From an uncultured Clostridia bacterium (GTDB lineage Bacteria > Bacillota > Clostridia > Christensenellales > Borkfalkiaceae), in the NCBI GenBank assembly GCA_947630245.1, contig CANRGR010000013.1:1-32260 (forward strand): a DNA stretch of 32,260 nt. The letters run 5' to 3'. The notes beneath the pieces are model-generated. The model saw only the letters and a list, made by a program, of their open reading frames with translations. It ran no database searches and was not told the origin of the DNA. Shown here one piece after another: positions 6,824 to 12,905 of the stretch. How positions within the stretch are numbered: the first letter of the stretch is position 1; each line of letters opens with the position of its first letter. The position numbers and the translations under genes are program-made.

Positions 6824-7480
6824 TTATTCCGCCTTGTCCCCTTTGTCCTCTTCGTCCCGCGTTCCGAGCCGTTCTTCGAGCGCGTACACCCTCTCGCGCA
6901 GGGCGCAGAGTTCTTTGAGCATCGGGTCCTCTTTTTCGGGCAGCAGATCCTGCACCTTCTCGCCGCCCAACCGCACGATCCGTCCCGGCACGCCCACGAC
7001 GGTCGCATACGGGGGCACTTCTTTGAGCACGACCGCGCCCGCGCCGATCTTCGCACCCTCGCCCACGGTGAATCCGCCGAGCACCTTCGCGCCGCAGGAG
7101 ATGGTGACGTTCTTCCGGATGGTGGGGTGGCGCTTCCCCGTCTGTTTTCCCGTGCCGCCGAGCGTGACGCCCTGATAGATGACGACGCCCTCCTCGACTT
7201 CCGCAGTCTCGCCGATAACGACGCCCGAGCCGTGGTCGATGAACACGCCCGCCGCAATCTTCGCCGCGGGGTGGATTTCGATCCCCGTTCTGAATTTCGC
7301 CCACTGCGAAATCGTCCGCGCAAGCAGTTTGAAGTGCATGCGGAAAAGACGGTTCGCGAGCCGGTGCCAACTCAGCGCATGTACGCCCGAGTAGGTGAGC
7401 CAGATCTCGAATTTGGTGCGGGCGGCGGGATCGTTCCGCTTTGCCGCCGCGATGTCTTTTCTCAGCCTCGCAAAAAACAC
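6824..7480 (-). CDS. cysE: Serine O-acetyltransferase
   Basis: Makes O-acetylserine from serine and acetyl-CoA, the first step of cysteine synthesis. A helical N-terminal region (LLARTISQWAKFRTGIEIHP) leads into the left-handed beta-helix with hexapeptide repeats (IHPAAKIAAGVFIDHGSGVV, IGETAEVEEGVVIYQGVTLG). The catalytic His is in FIDHGSG, and the acetyl-CoA site lies in GKRHPTI and VVGVPGRIV. The C-terminal tail is an acidic coiled stretch (LKELCALRERVYALEERLG). I place the start at the GTG at 7480, with GGAG eight bases upstream, giving 218 residues, normal for the EpsC-type enzyme. The reading frame is open up to an ATG at 7585, but that would overlap the preceding gene by 83 bases. It is probably co-transcribed with that gene and ends at a clear terminator. 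Confidence 0.92.
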   Translation of the reverse strand: MFFARLRKDIAAAKRNDPAARTKFEIWLTYSGVHALSWHRLANRLFRMHFKLLARTISQWAKFRTGIEIHPAAKIAAGVFIDHGSGVVIGETAEVEEGVVIYQGVTLGGTGKQTGKRHPTIRKNVTISCGAKVLGGFTVGEGAKIGAGAVVLKEVPPYATVVGVPGRIVRLGGEKVQDLLPEKEDPMLKELCALRERVYALEERLGTRDEEDKGDKAE

Positions 7481-7502
7481 GTCTTTTTCTCCGTCTTGTT
7501 TA

Positions 7503-8165
7503 TCATATGTCAGCGCGCGCGGTTTGCGTTGCTTGTTCGGCGGATTTTGCCACAATCGGAATGCTCTCAATCCGATATTCCGCAAGGCATCGGTCGCGCA
7601 TCTCCTCGTTAAAGATCTTCTGCGTGATGAGATATTCGAACACGATATCGCGGACGTTGTCCGCCGCGAGGGAAAATCCGCACACGCCGAAGAGATTGTT
7701 GACGTCGCGGATGCTCATGCGGCAGACGAGCGCAATCGCCATCAGCGTGTTCTTTTCGGGATTCAGCTTTCCCTTCACGATCTTCTTCCAAAACACGGGT
7801 TCAATGGAAAGGAAGGTTCCGAGCTTCTCCGCGGTCATGTCGTAGCGTTTGAGCACGGCGGGAAGGATGCGCGCAAAGGCGGGTTTGCGAAAGATCGCAT
7901 GAAACCGCTCCGACGCCGGAGGGAAGGAGAACGAAAAGGTGAAATCGGTGTCCGCAAGTCCTTCCTTGAACCGCTTGATGAGGACGTCCTTCTCCTTTTG
8001 GTGGATAAGACGCATCTGCGCGGAATCGCGGCGGGTGATGTTCCCGTCCGTCCCGACGTAGATCATCTCGGGCATGCGGTACCCCTCGATCGCCGCAATG
8101 CGGACATAATCCGAGTACTGCGCCGCAAAAAAATCGTCGAGTTCTTTGAGATAACTGTAATCCAT
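7503..8165 (-). CDS. Conserved clostridial protein of unknown function, upstream of cysE
   Basis: The 220-residue product has no signal peptide or membrane segment. I recognise the general pattern from clostridial genomes but know no function. The N-terminal third (LDDFFAAQYSDYVRIAAIEG, MPEMIYVGTDGNITRRDS) looks like a small alpha/beta domain. The C-terminal half is helical and resembles a degenerate helix-turn-helix protein: TAEKLGTFLSIEPVFWKKIV, GKLNPEKNTLMAIALVCRMS, then RDVNNLFGVCGF, a layout like XRE domains in which a helix pair is followed by PEKNTLLALA. A DNA- or RNA-binding role is possible but unproven. The ATG lies seven bases from a TACAAT -10 box, so the message appears leaderless and there is no ribosome binding site. 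cysE starts 22 bases after its stop. Confidence 0.8.
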   Translation of the reverse strand: MDYSYLKELDDFFAAQYSDYVRIAAIEGYRMPEMIYVGTDGNITRRDSAQMRLIHQKEKDVLIKRFKEGLADTDFTFSFSFPPASERFHAIFRKPAFARILPAVLKRYDMTAEKLGTFLSIEPVFWKKIVKGKLNPEKNTLMAIALVCRMSIRDVNNLFGVCGFSLAADNVRDIVFEYLITQKIFNEEMRDRCLAEYRIESIPIVAKSAEQATQTARADI

Positions 8166-8172
8166 GAAAAAT

Positions 8173-8201
8173 ATTGTAGCATTTTATGCAAAAAAAAGCA
8201 A
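8173..8201 (-). promoter_or_regulatory. Promoter of the gene at 7503-8165, probably giving a leaderless mRNA
   Basis: TTGCTT (8201-8196), 17 bases, TACAAT (8178-8173). Only ATTTTTC separates the -10 box from the ATG at 8165, so transcription should start at or next to the start codon. The core matches the cysS promoter almost base for base. Confidence 0.75.
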
Positions 8202-8457
8202 AGACTTTTGCCGTGATTCCCCAAAAAAAACGATTCGGAACAAAGAGACGTTCTCGCTACCCCTTAAAGCGGACTGCGTATCGGGGGATAGACCTTGTTT
8301 TTCTGTCATTCCGAGCGCAGTCGAGGAATCTCTGCCACCTGTCATTCCGAGGGCACGCAGTGCCCGAGTGAATCCCCTTCTCCAAAGCGGACTGCGTATG
8401 AGGGGATACACTCCTCCCTCACTTCGTTCGGTCGTCGGTATGACAGCGGAGGCGGGC

Positions 8458-8547
8458 AAGGCGCGGCGCGGGATTCTCCCGCGCCGCGCCGTTCTAAAAT
8501 ACGTCATGTTGAGCGTAGTCGAAACATCGCCTTGATTTTAAGACCTT
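8458..8547 (-). repeat. 90-base module with terminal GC palindrome, copy 2 (inverted relative to 6572-6662)
   Basis: The palindrome GGCGCGGCGCGGGA (8460-8473), loop TTC, complement (8477-8490) is followed by GTTCTAAAATACGTCATGTT, GAGCGTAGTCGAAACATCGC and CTTGATTTTAAGACCTT. Confidence 0.88.
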
Positions 8548-8552
8548 GCGCT

Positions 8553-8658
8553 TTGGGCGGCAGGTACCGCCGCAAAGCCCGTCGCGCCTGCCAGCGCTCC
8601 TGTCGCGGCGTTGTTCACTGCCCACAGGGCTGTTGAACAGAATCAACGCCGCTCCACC
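8553..8658 (-). repeat. 106-base module, copy 2 (inverted relative to 6305-6410)
   Basis: It is 94 percent identical by hand alignment to the reverse complement of 6305-6410, and lies five bases from the 90-base module; in copy 1 the same two modules are about 160 bases apart. Confidence 0.85.
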
Positions 8659-8815
8659 TCAACAAGCTCAGGGTGACGTAATAAGAACGCCCTGCTGTTT
8701 TCCTGTCATTCCGAGGGAGCCGTAGGCGACTGAGAGAATCCCCTTCTCCAAAGCGGACTGCGTATCGGGGAATACACTCGCTCCGCTCGGTATGACAGTG
8801 GTTCCGCCCGATTTT

Positions 8816-9574
8816 TTACATCACGACGATGTTGCGCTGTTCAAACTGCGCTTTGAGTTCGGGCGGGAAGTTATCGTCGGTGATGAGCACGTTGATGTCT
8901 TCGAGCCGCGCGAACGTATACGGCATGATCTTGCCGATCTTGGAGCTGTCGAGCATCATGTACATGGATTTTGCCTTCTTGCGGGTGATTTTGAGGAGAT
9001 CCGCCTCGATCTGGGAGCCGCAGGAGAATCCGTTCTCGGGCGTGAACGCCGAAGCCGAGATGATGGCGAGCTCGAAGTTGGTGTTCTCGAAGTACGCCTT
9101 CGCAACGGGGGACGCCGTGGAGAGATTCTCCTTCATGACCTGCCCGCCGAGCATGGTGACGTTGAGATACTTCTTCTGCGCGAGCTCGATGGCGACCGCC
9201 AGCCCGTTCGTAAAGACGTGGATATTGATATCCGGCATCTCTTTGGCGAGATACATCGCGGTCGTGCCCCCGTCCATGAACAGGGAGCAGTTCTCCTCGA
9301 TGAGGCTCGCCGCCTTCTGAGCGATTTTGATCTTTTCGTCGGTGTGGATGGTCGTTTTTTTCGCATAGGGTTCGCTGGAAACCTTCTGCACTTCCTTCAC
9401 CGACATCGCACCGCCCCGCACGCGGATGATCCGCCCCGCCTGTTCGAGTTGCAACAGGTCGCGGCGAAGCGTCATCTGCGAGACGTTGGGGAAAAACGTG
9501 TCGAGTTGTTCGAGAGAGAGTTTCCCGCGCTTGTCAAGCAATTCGGCGATTTCCTCGATTCTGTCTTTTTTCAT
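8816..9574 (-). CDS. DeoR/GlpR-family transcriptional regulator
   Basis: A 252-residue sugar-responsive regulator. Residues 1-57 form the DeoR winged helix (LDKRGKLSLEQLDTFFPNVS, then QMTLRRDLLQLEQAGRIIRV and RGGA, the family's signature end). The effector domain has the sugar-phosphate isomerase-like fold (FMDGGTTAMYLAKEMP, VFTNGLAVAIELAQ, VTMLGGQVMKENLS, and DSSKIGK near the end). Such proteins usually repress sugar catabolic operons until a phosphorylated sugar binds. No sugar operon lies next to it, so its target is unknown. The ATG at 9574 follows AAGGAG. The promoter TTGCTT-17-TAAAAT is upstream. Repeat tract 2 lies directly downstream. Confidence 0.92.
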   Translation of the reverse strand: MKKDRIEEIAELLDKRGKLSLEQLDTFFPNVSQMTLRRDLLQLEQAGRIIRVRGGAMSVKEVQKVSSEPYAKKTTIHTDEKIKIAQKAASLIEENCSLFMDGGTTAMYLAKEMPDINIHVFTNGLAVAIELAQKKYLNVTMLGGQVMKENLSTASPVAKAYFENTNFELAIISASAFTPENGFSCGSQIEADLLKITRKKAKSMYMMLDSSKIGKIMPYTFARLEDINVLITDDNFPPELKAQFEQRNIVVM

Positions 9575-9610
9575 GACGTTCGCTCCTTGATAATTTTTTC
9601 TCTTTGTAAG

Positions 9611-9639
9611 ATTTTAACACATCATTGAGAAAAAAGCAA
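9611..9639 (-). promoter_or_regulatory. Promoter of the DeoR-family gene
   Basis: TTGCTT (9639-9634), 17 bases, TAAAAT (9616-9611), with T-rich sequence after the -35 box as in the cysS promoter. Confidence 0.7.
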
Positions 9640-9781
9640 GCGGATTCTCATCTTTTTTTTGGAATTTCCTCTCTTTTTTTCAAATTTTCACCGTTTTTCG
9701 AATGTTACGAAAACTTTTTTCATTTTTGTTTTCACTGATCCCCGTCCGCCGCGGGCGTCCCGCAAGGCGGCAATTTTTGAA

Positions 9782-12031
9782 TTATGCGCCGAAGAGACTT
9801 TCGATGCCGATCAGGTGCATCAGGTTGAAGTTCTGGAACACGACGACGCACACGAGCGAGATCGTGGACATGATCTTGATGAGGATATCGAGGGAGGGAC
9901 CCACGGTGTCTTTCAGGGGGTCGCCGACGGTGTCGCCGACGACCGCCGCGTCATGGGTCGCGTCGTAGCCCTCTTCGCCCTTCTTCACGCCCTCGACGCC
10001 GCCCGATTCGATGTACTTCTTGGCGTTGTCCCACGCGCCGCCCGCGTTGCCCGTGTAGATTGCGAGCATGATCGCGGAGAGCGTTGCGCCGATCAGAATG
10101 CCGCCGACGAATCCGGGTCCGAACACGAACCCGCACGCGACGGGAATGGCGATGGCGACGATCGAGGGAACGATCATCTGTCTGAGCGCGCCCTGCGAGG
10201 AGATCGTGACGCATTGGGTGGAATCGGGATCCTCTTCTCCCGTCAGAATCTTCGGATTTTCGCGGAACTGGCGGCGGACTTCCTCCACCATCTTGCGCGC
10301 CGCTTTGGCGACCGCATTGATCAGCATGCCCGAGAACAGGAAGGGAATTGCCGCGCCGAGGATCGCGCCGACGATCACGTCGCCGCGGACGATGTTGAGG
10401 AAGATGTCGAGACTGCCGTCGAGAGAGCTCTCGACCGCCTGCACGAGCCCGCCCGCGAAGAGATAGCTCGACATCATGGACATCGTTGCGAGCGCGGCGG
10501 AGCCGATGGCAAAGCCCTTGCCGATCGCCGCCGTCGTGTTGCCGACGGAGTCGAGCTTATCGGTGATCGCGCGCACTTCCTCGTCGAGCCCGCTCATCTC
10601 CGCGATGCCGCCCGCGTTGTCCGAAATGGGACCGTAGGTGTCGACGGAGACGGTTGCCGCGACGAAGGAGAGCATGCCCATCGCGCCGCATCCGACGCCG
10701 TACATGCCGCCGAGCGCGTAGCAGGCGAAGATCGCAATGCCGAGCATGACGACGGGCAGCATGGTCGAGATCATTCCCGTTGCCATGCCCTGCGTGATCG
10801 TGAGGGCGGCGCCCTCCTTGCTCGCCTGCGCGATGTTCTTCGTCGGCTTGTGGTCGTAGCTCGTATAGTACTCGGAGATCACGCCGATGACGATGCCCGC
10901 CACAATGCCGATCGCCGCCGCGACCCACGGGGTAATGGGTCCCAGATTGAGTTTCGCCGCGGTCAGCTGCGACGCGTCGATCCCCTGAAACAGAAAGACG
11001 GAGAGAATACACCCGCCGACGAGCGTGACGCCCGCGGAGATCCAGGTGGCGAGGTTGAGTTCCATGTGCGGATTATCCGACAGCTTGGGTTTGAGAAGCG
11101 GATAGCTGATGCCGATCACACAGCCGATGAGCCCGATCCCCGCAAAGAGGATGGGGAAGAGCATCATGCGCTGATACAGCTCCACGGAAGTGAATCCGAT
11201 CTGATGCCCGAACACTTCGATCGCGAGAATGACGGTGGACATGATCGCGCCGACATAGCTTTCGAGCAGATCGGCGCCGAGCCCCGCCACGTCGCCGACG
11301 TTGTCGCCGACGTTGTCCGCGATGGTCGCGGGGTTTCTCGGGTCGTCCTCGGGAATGTGCGCCTCCGTCTTGCCGACGAGATCCGCCCCCATGTCCGCCG
11401 CCTTCGTGTAGATTCCCCCGCCGACGCGGTTGAAGAGGGCGATGATCGAACAGCCGAGGGCATAGCCCGAGAGAATGATCGAGATGTCGTAGCTCTGTTT
11501 GGTGATGGGGTTGATGTGCGTGATCGCGCGCAGACCCATCTCGCCGGATTCCGTGCCGAGCATGCCGCCCGCCCAGCCGAAACAGCAGTAGATGACAATC
11601 GCGCCGAGGAGCGCGAATCCCGCCACGCAGAGTCCCATGACCGAGCCGCCGCGGAAGGCGACTTTGAGCGTCTTTCCCGTGCTCCTCGTCTCGTTGGCGG
11701 CGTTGGTGACGCGCACGTTCGCATAGGTTGCGATCTTCATGCCGATGAAGCCGGCGGTGGCGGACATGACCGCGCCGATCACGAATGCGACGCCCGCCTC
11801 CCACGCGATGAACAGCCCGAGCACGAGAGCGACGATCGCGCCGATGATTGCAACGATCTTGTACTCATAGAAGATGAAGGCGTTCGCGCCCTCGCGGATT
11901 TTCGCCGCGATGTGTTGCATGCGCTCGTTGCCCTCTTTGAGCTTCTTCGTGAGATAGAAGTTGAGCGCGGCATATCCGAGCCCGAGCACAACCGCAAACA
12001 TCACGATGATCGTAAGTAAATTCAGGTTCAT
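9782..12031 (-). CDS. hppA: Membrane-bound ion-pumping pyrophosphatase (K+-dependent type)
   Basis: Couples hydrolysis of pyrophosphate to pumping of Na+ and/or H+ across the cytoplasmic membrane. The 749-residue protein has about 16 membrane helices and the family's substrate-binding motifs: GGGIYTKAADMGADLVGKTE, then DDPRNPATIADNVGDNVGDV with its doubled acidic cluster, ESYVGAI, DTYGPISDNAGGIAEM, and the C-terminal GGAWDNAKKYIESGG with DTVGDPLKDT. The site that separates K+-dependent from K+-independent enzymes reads GNTTAAIGKG: alanine where K+-independent enzymes carry lysine, so I predict K+ dependence and probably Na+ transport (known for most clostridial members). A strong AAAGGAGGG precedes the ATG. 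It is monocistronic. Confidence 0.97.
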   Translation of the reverse strand: MNLNLLTIIVMFAVVLGLGYAALNFYLTKKLKEGNERMQHIAAKIREGANAFIFYEYKIVAIIGAIVALVLGLFIAWEAGVAFVIGAVMSATAGFIGMKIATYANVRVTNAANETRSTGKTLKVAFRGGSVMGLCVAGFALLGAIVIYCCFGWAGGMLGTESGEMGLRAITHINPITKQSYDISIILSGYALGCSIIALFNRVGGGIYTKAADMGADLVGKTEAHIPEDDPRNPATIADNVGDNVGDVAGLGADLLESYVGAIMSTVILAIEVFGHQIGFTSVELYQRMMLFPILFAGIGLIGCVIGISYPLLKPKLSDNPHMELNLATWISAGVTLVGGCILSVFLFQGIDASQLTAAKLNLGPITPWVAAAIGIVAGIVIGVISEYYTSYDHKPTKNIAQASKEGAALTITQGMATGMISTMLPVVMLGIAIFACYALGGMYGVGCGAMGMLSFVAATVSVDTYGPISDNAGGIAEMSGLDEEVRAITDKLDSVGNTTAAIGKGFAIGSAALATMSMMSSYLFAGGLVQAVESSLDGSLDIFLNIVRGDVIVGAILGAAIPFLFSGMLINAVAKAARKMVEEVRRQFRENPKILTGEEDPDSTQCVTISSQGALRQMIVPSIVAIAIPVACGFVFGPGFVGGILIGATLSAIMLAIYTGNAGGAWDNAKKYIESGGVEGVKKGEEGYDATHDAAVVGDTVGDPLKDTVGPSLDILIKIMSTISLVCVVVFQNFNLMHLIGIESLFGA

Positions 12032-12240
12032 ATTCCCTCCTTTTCTTGAAAAGATCGCCCATATTATATCACAAACGGAGCAGTTTGTCTATTTTCTTTC
12101 ACAAAAAAGAAAAATTTTTTCGTCTTTTCTTTCGAATTTTACAAGAATTTGCCGCCGCGCCGCAGTGCGGCGCAGCGGCAGACCGCAAAAAAGCCATTCC
12201 CGCAACACTTTGCCGTGCGCCGCAAAGAAGCGGGAGACTT

Positions 12241-12453
12241 TCAATATTCCGACACGCCGAGAATGTAGTCGGAGCGGACGTCGAGCGCCGCGCACAGCTT
12301 TGCAAACGTGTCGAGCGCGGGAAAAATGTCGAGACGCATGTATTTGGAGACCGTCTGCGCCGAAACGCCGATCTTTTTCGCGATCTCCTTTTGCGGAATC
12401 CCGCTCTGCGCAATACACTCCCGCAGTCTCTTCTGAATGTCTTTCAGCTCCAT
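12241..12453 (-). CDS. Small XRE-family helix-turn-helix regulator
   Basis: A 70-residue protein that is almost only an XRE domain: MELKDIQKRLRECIAQSGIP, QKEIAKKIGVSAQTVSKYMR (helix-turn-helix), then LDIFPALDTFAKLCAALDVR and SDYILGVSEY. The ATG at 12453 follows a run GGGGGGAGAT that can act as ribosome binding site; a second in-frame ATG at 12465 has none. Immediately upstream are two 17-bp operator-like repeats, one of which fills the spacer of a consensus promoter pointing the other way. It therefore very likely represses that promoter and its own. The divergent transcript encodes a compact RNA and possibly a 33-residue peptide. Confidence 0.88.
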   Translation of the reverse strand: MELKDIQKRLRECIAQSGIPQKEIAKKIGVSAQTVSKYMRLDIFPALDTFAKLCAALDVRSDYILGVSEY

Positions 12454-12490
12454 ATCTCCCCCCATCCGAAGAATTATTTTTCTAAAAAAT

Positions 12491-12542
12491 ATCGCATATT
12501 GGGTGATTTTTGCTTGACAATCGCATAATAGGTGATTATAAT
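12491..12542 (+). promoter_or_regulatory. Consensus promoter with two 17-bp operators
   Basis: TTGACA (12514-12519), 17 bases, TATAAT (12537-12542), a perfect match to the housekeeping consensus. The spacer plus one flanking base is exactly the operator-like repeat ATCGCATAATAGGTGAT (12520-12536); its second copy ATCGCATATTGGGTGAT is at 12491-12507, centre-to-centre distance 29 bp. Each copy is a weak dyad (ATCGC...GTGAT). Divergent XRE gene upstream. Confidence 0.82.
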
Positions 12543-12548
12543 GGGGGT

Positions 12549-12665
12549 AGTTTCCGAAATTTCTTTCCTTCGGAAACGGTAGATCGGCGTAAAATACTTC
12601 CCCCTAAAAGTCATTTCGCTCCGGTTTACCTCTCGCACGCGGCAACTTGCCGCGTGCGACTTTTT
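12549..12665 (+). ncRNA. Candidate structured small RNA or leader RNA (about 117 nt)
   Basis: Transcription from the promoter at 12514-12542 should begin near 12549. The first bases form a hairpin, GTTTCCGAA (12550-12558) with TTCGGAAAC (12569-12577) around a ten-base loop. An unstructured middle follows, then a perfect 13-bp stem (12633-12645 with 12647-12659) and TTTTT. A product with 5' hairpin and intrinsic terminator is typical of a small RNA, but it could equally be an attenuated leader for the peptide at 12681. I recognise no known RNA family. Confidence 0.5.
12633..12665 (+). terminator. Intrinsic terminator or attenuator of the 12549 transcript
   Basis: TCGCACGCGGCAA, one central C, TTGCCGCGTGCGA, then CTTTTTGG. 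Because the palindrome is nearly continuous the effective loop is about three to five bases. It lies 15 bases upstream of the start of the small ORF. Confidence 0.75.
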
Positions 12666-12680
12666 GGCGGGAGGCGATTC

Positions 12681-12782
12681 ATGCGGAGGCGAAAACACGG
12701 GAAGGACGCCGAAAGACCGCTGTCCTTTCTTCACATCTTTTTCTACAATATGCTGCGGTTCTTTCTCGACGGGAGGCGGTAG
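12681..12782 (+). CDS. Candidate 33-residue basic, amphipathic peptide
   Basis: The ORF begins MRRRKHGKDAERPLSFLHIF and ends FYNMLRFFLDGRR before TAG. A strong GGGAGG stands seven bases before the ATG, which is the main reason to believe it is translated. The peptide has a highly basic N-terminus, a hydrophobic aromatic centre (LSFLHIFFYNMLRFFL) and a basic end, the pattern of small membrane-active or type I toxin-like peptides. That similarity is only compositional. It sits behind a terminator-like hairpin and an operator-controlled promoter, on the strand opposite to most genes here. It may be expressed only on read-through. Confidence 0.45.
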   Translation: MRRRKHGKDAERPLSFLHIFFYNMLRFFLDGRR

Positions 12783-12821
12783 ACGCGGTTCTGCGCAAAC
12801 TTCCGAGCGGCGGGGCATCGG

Positions 12822-12852
12822 AAAAGGGAGGCAAGTTTCTCTGCCTCCCTTT
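12822..12852 (-). terminator. Intrinsic terminator of pckG
   Basis: An 11-bp stem, AAAGGGAGGCA (12823-12833) with TGCCTCCCTTT (12842-12852). On the minus strand it ends CCCTTTTCC. It may also stop plus-strand transcripts arriving from the small ORF. Confidence 0.8.
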
Positions 12853-12905
12853 CGTGTTGACCGCGGTCTGCGGTCGGCGCTTTGTTGCGCGGTTTAGAAA
12901 TCCGT

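Larger units (their letters stand above)
8280..8800. repeat. Mosaic of dispersed palindromic repeats, tract 2
   Basis: Same module family as at 6063-6690, mostly in inverted order: TCATTCCGAGCGCAGTCGAG (near 8308), AAGCGGACTGCGTATGAGGG (near 8386 and again near 8752), CTCCCTCACTTCGTTCGGTC (near 8413), the 90-base module 8458-8547, the 106-base module 8553-8658, then more TCATTCCGAGGG-type units. Nothing here looks like a gene. Confidence 0.85.

Noticed and set aside
6164-7370. Frames with HVERSRNIALI, SVIPSEAEESP and similar strings
   Set aside because: These are the familiar conceptual translations of dispersed palindromic repeats, not proteins.
9740-9780. Terminator after hppA
   Set aside because: CCGCC...GGCGG pairing with an inner GCGGG/CCCGC stem exists, but there is no U tract on the minus strand.
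12150-12185. GC hairpin GCGCCGCA-G-TGCGGCGC as terminator of the XRE gene
   Set aside because: The stem is good, but no U tract follows on the minus strand; left unassigned.
12550-12600. Closing helix between GGGGG at 12543-12547 and CCCCC near 12600 in the small RNA
   Set aside because: The predicted transcription start (about 12549) lies downstream of the G run, so that arm is probably not transcribed.
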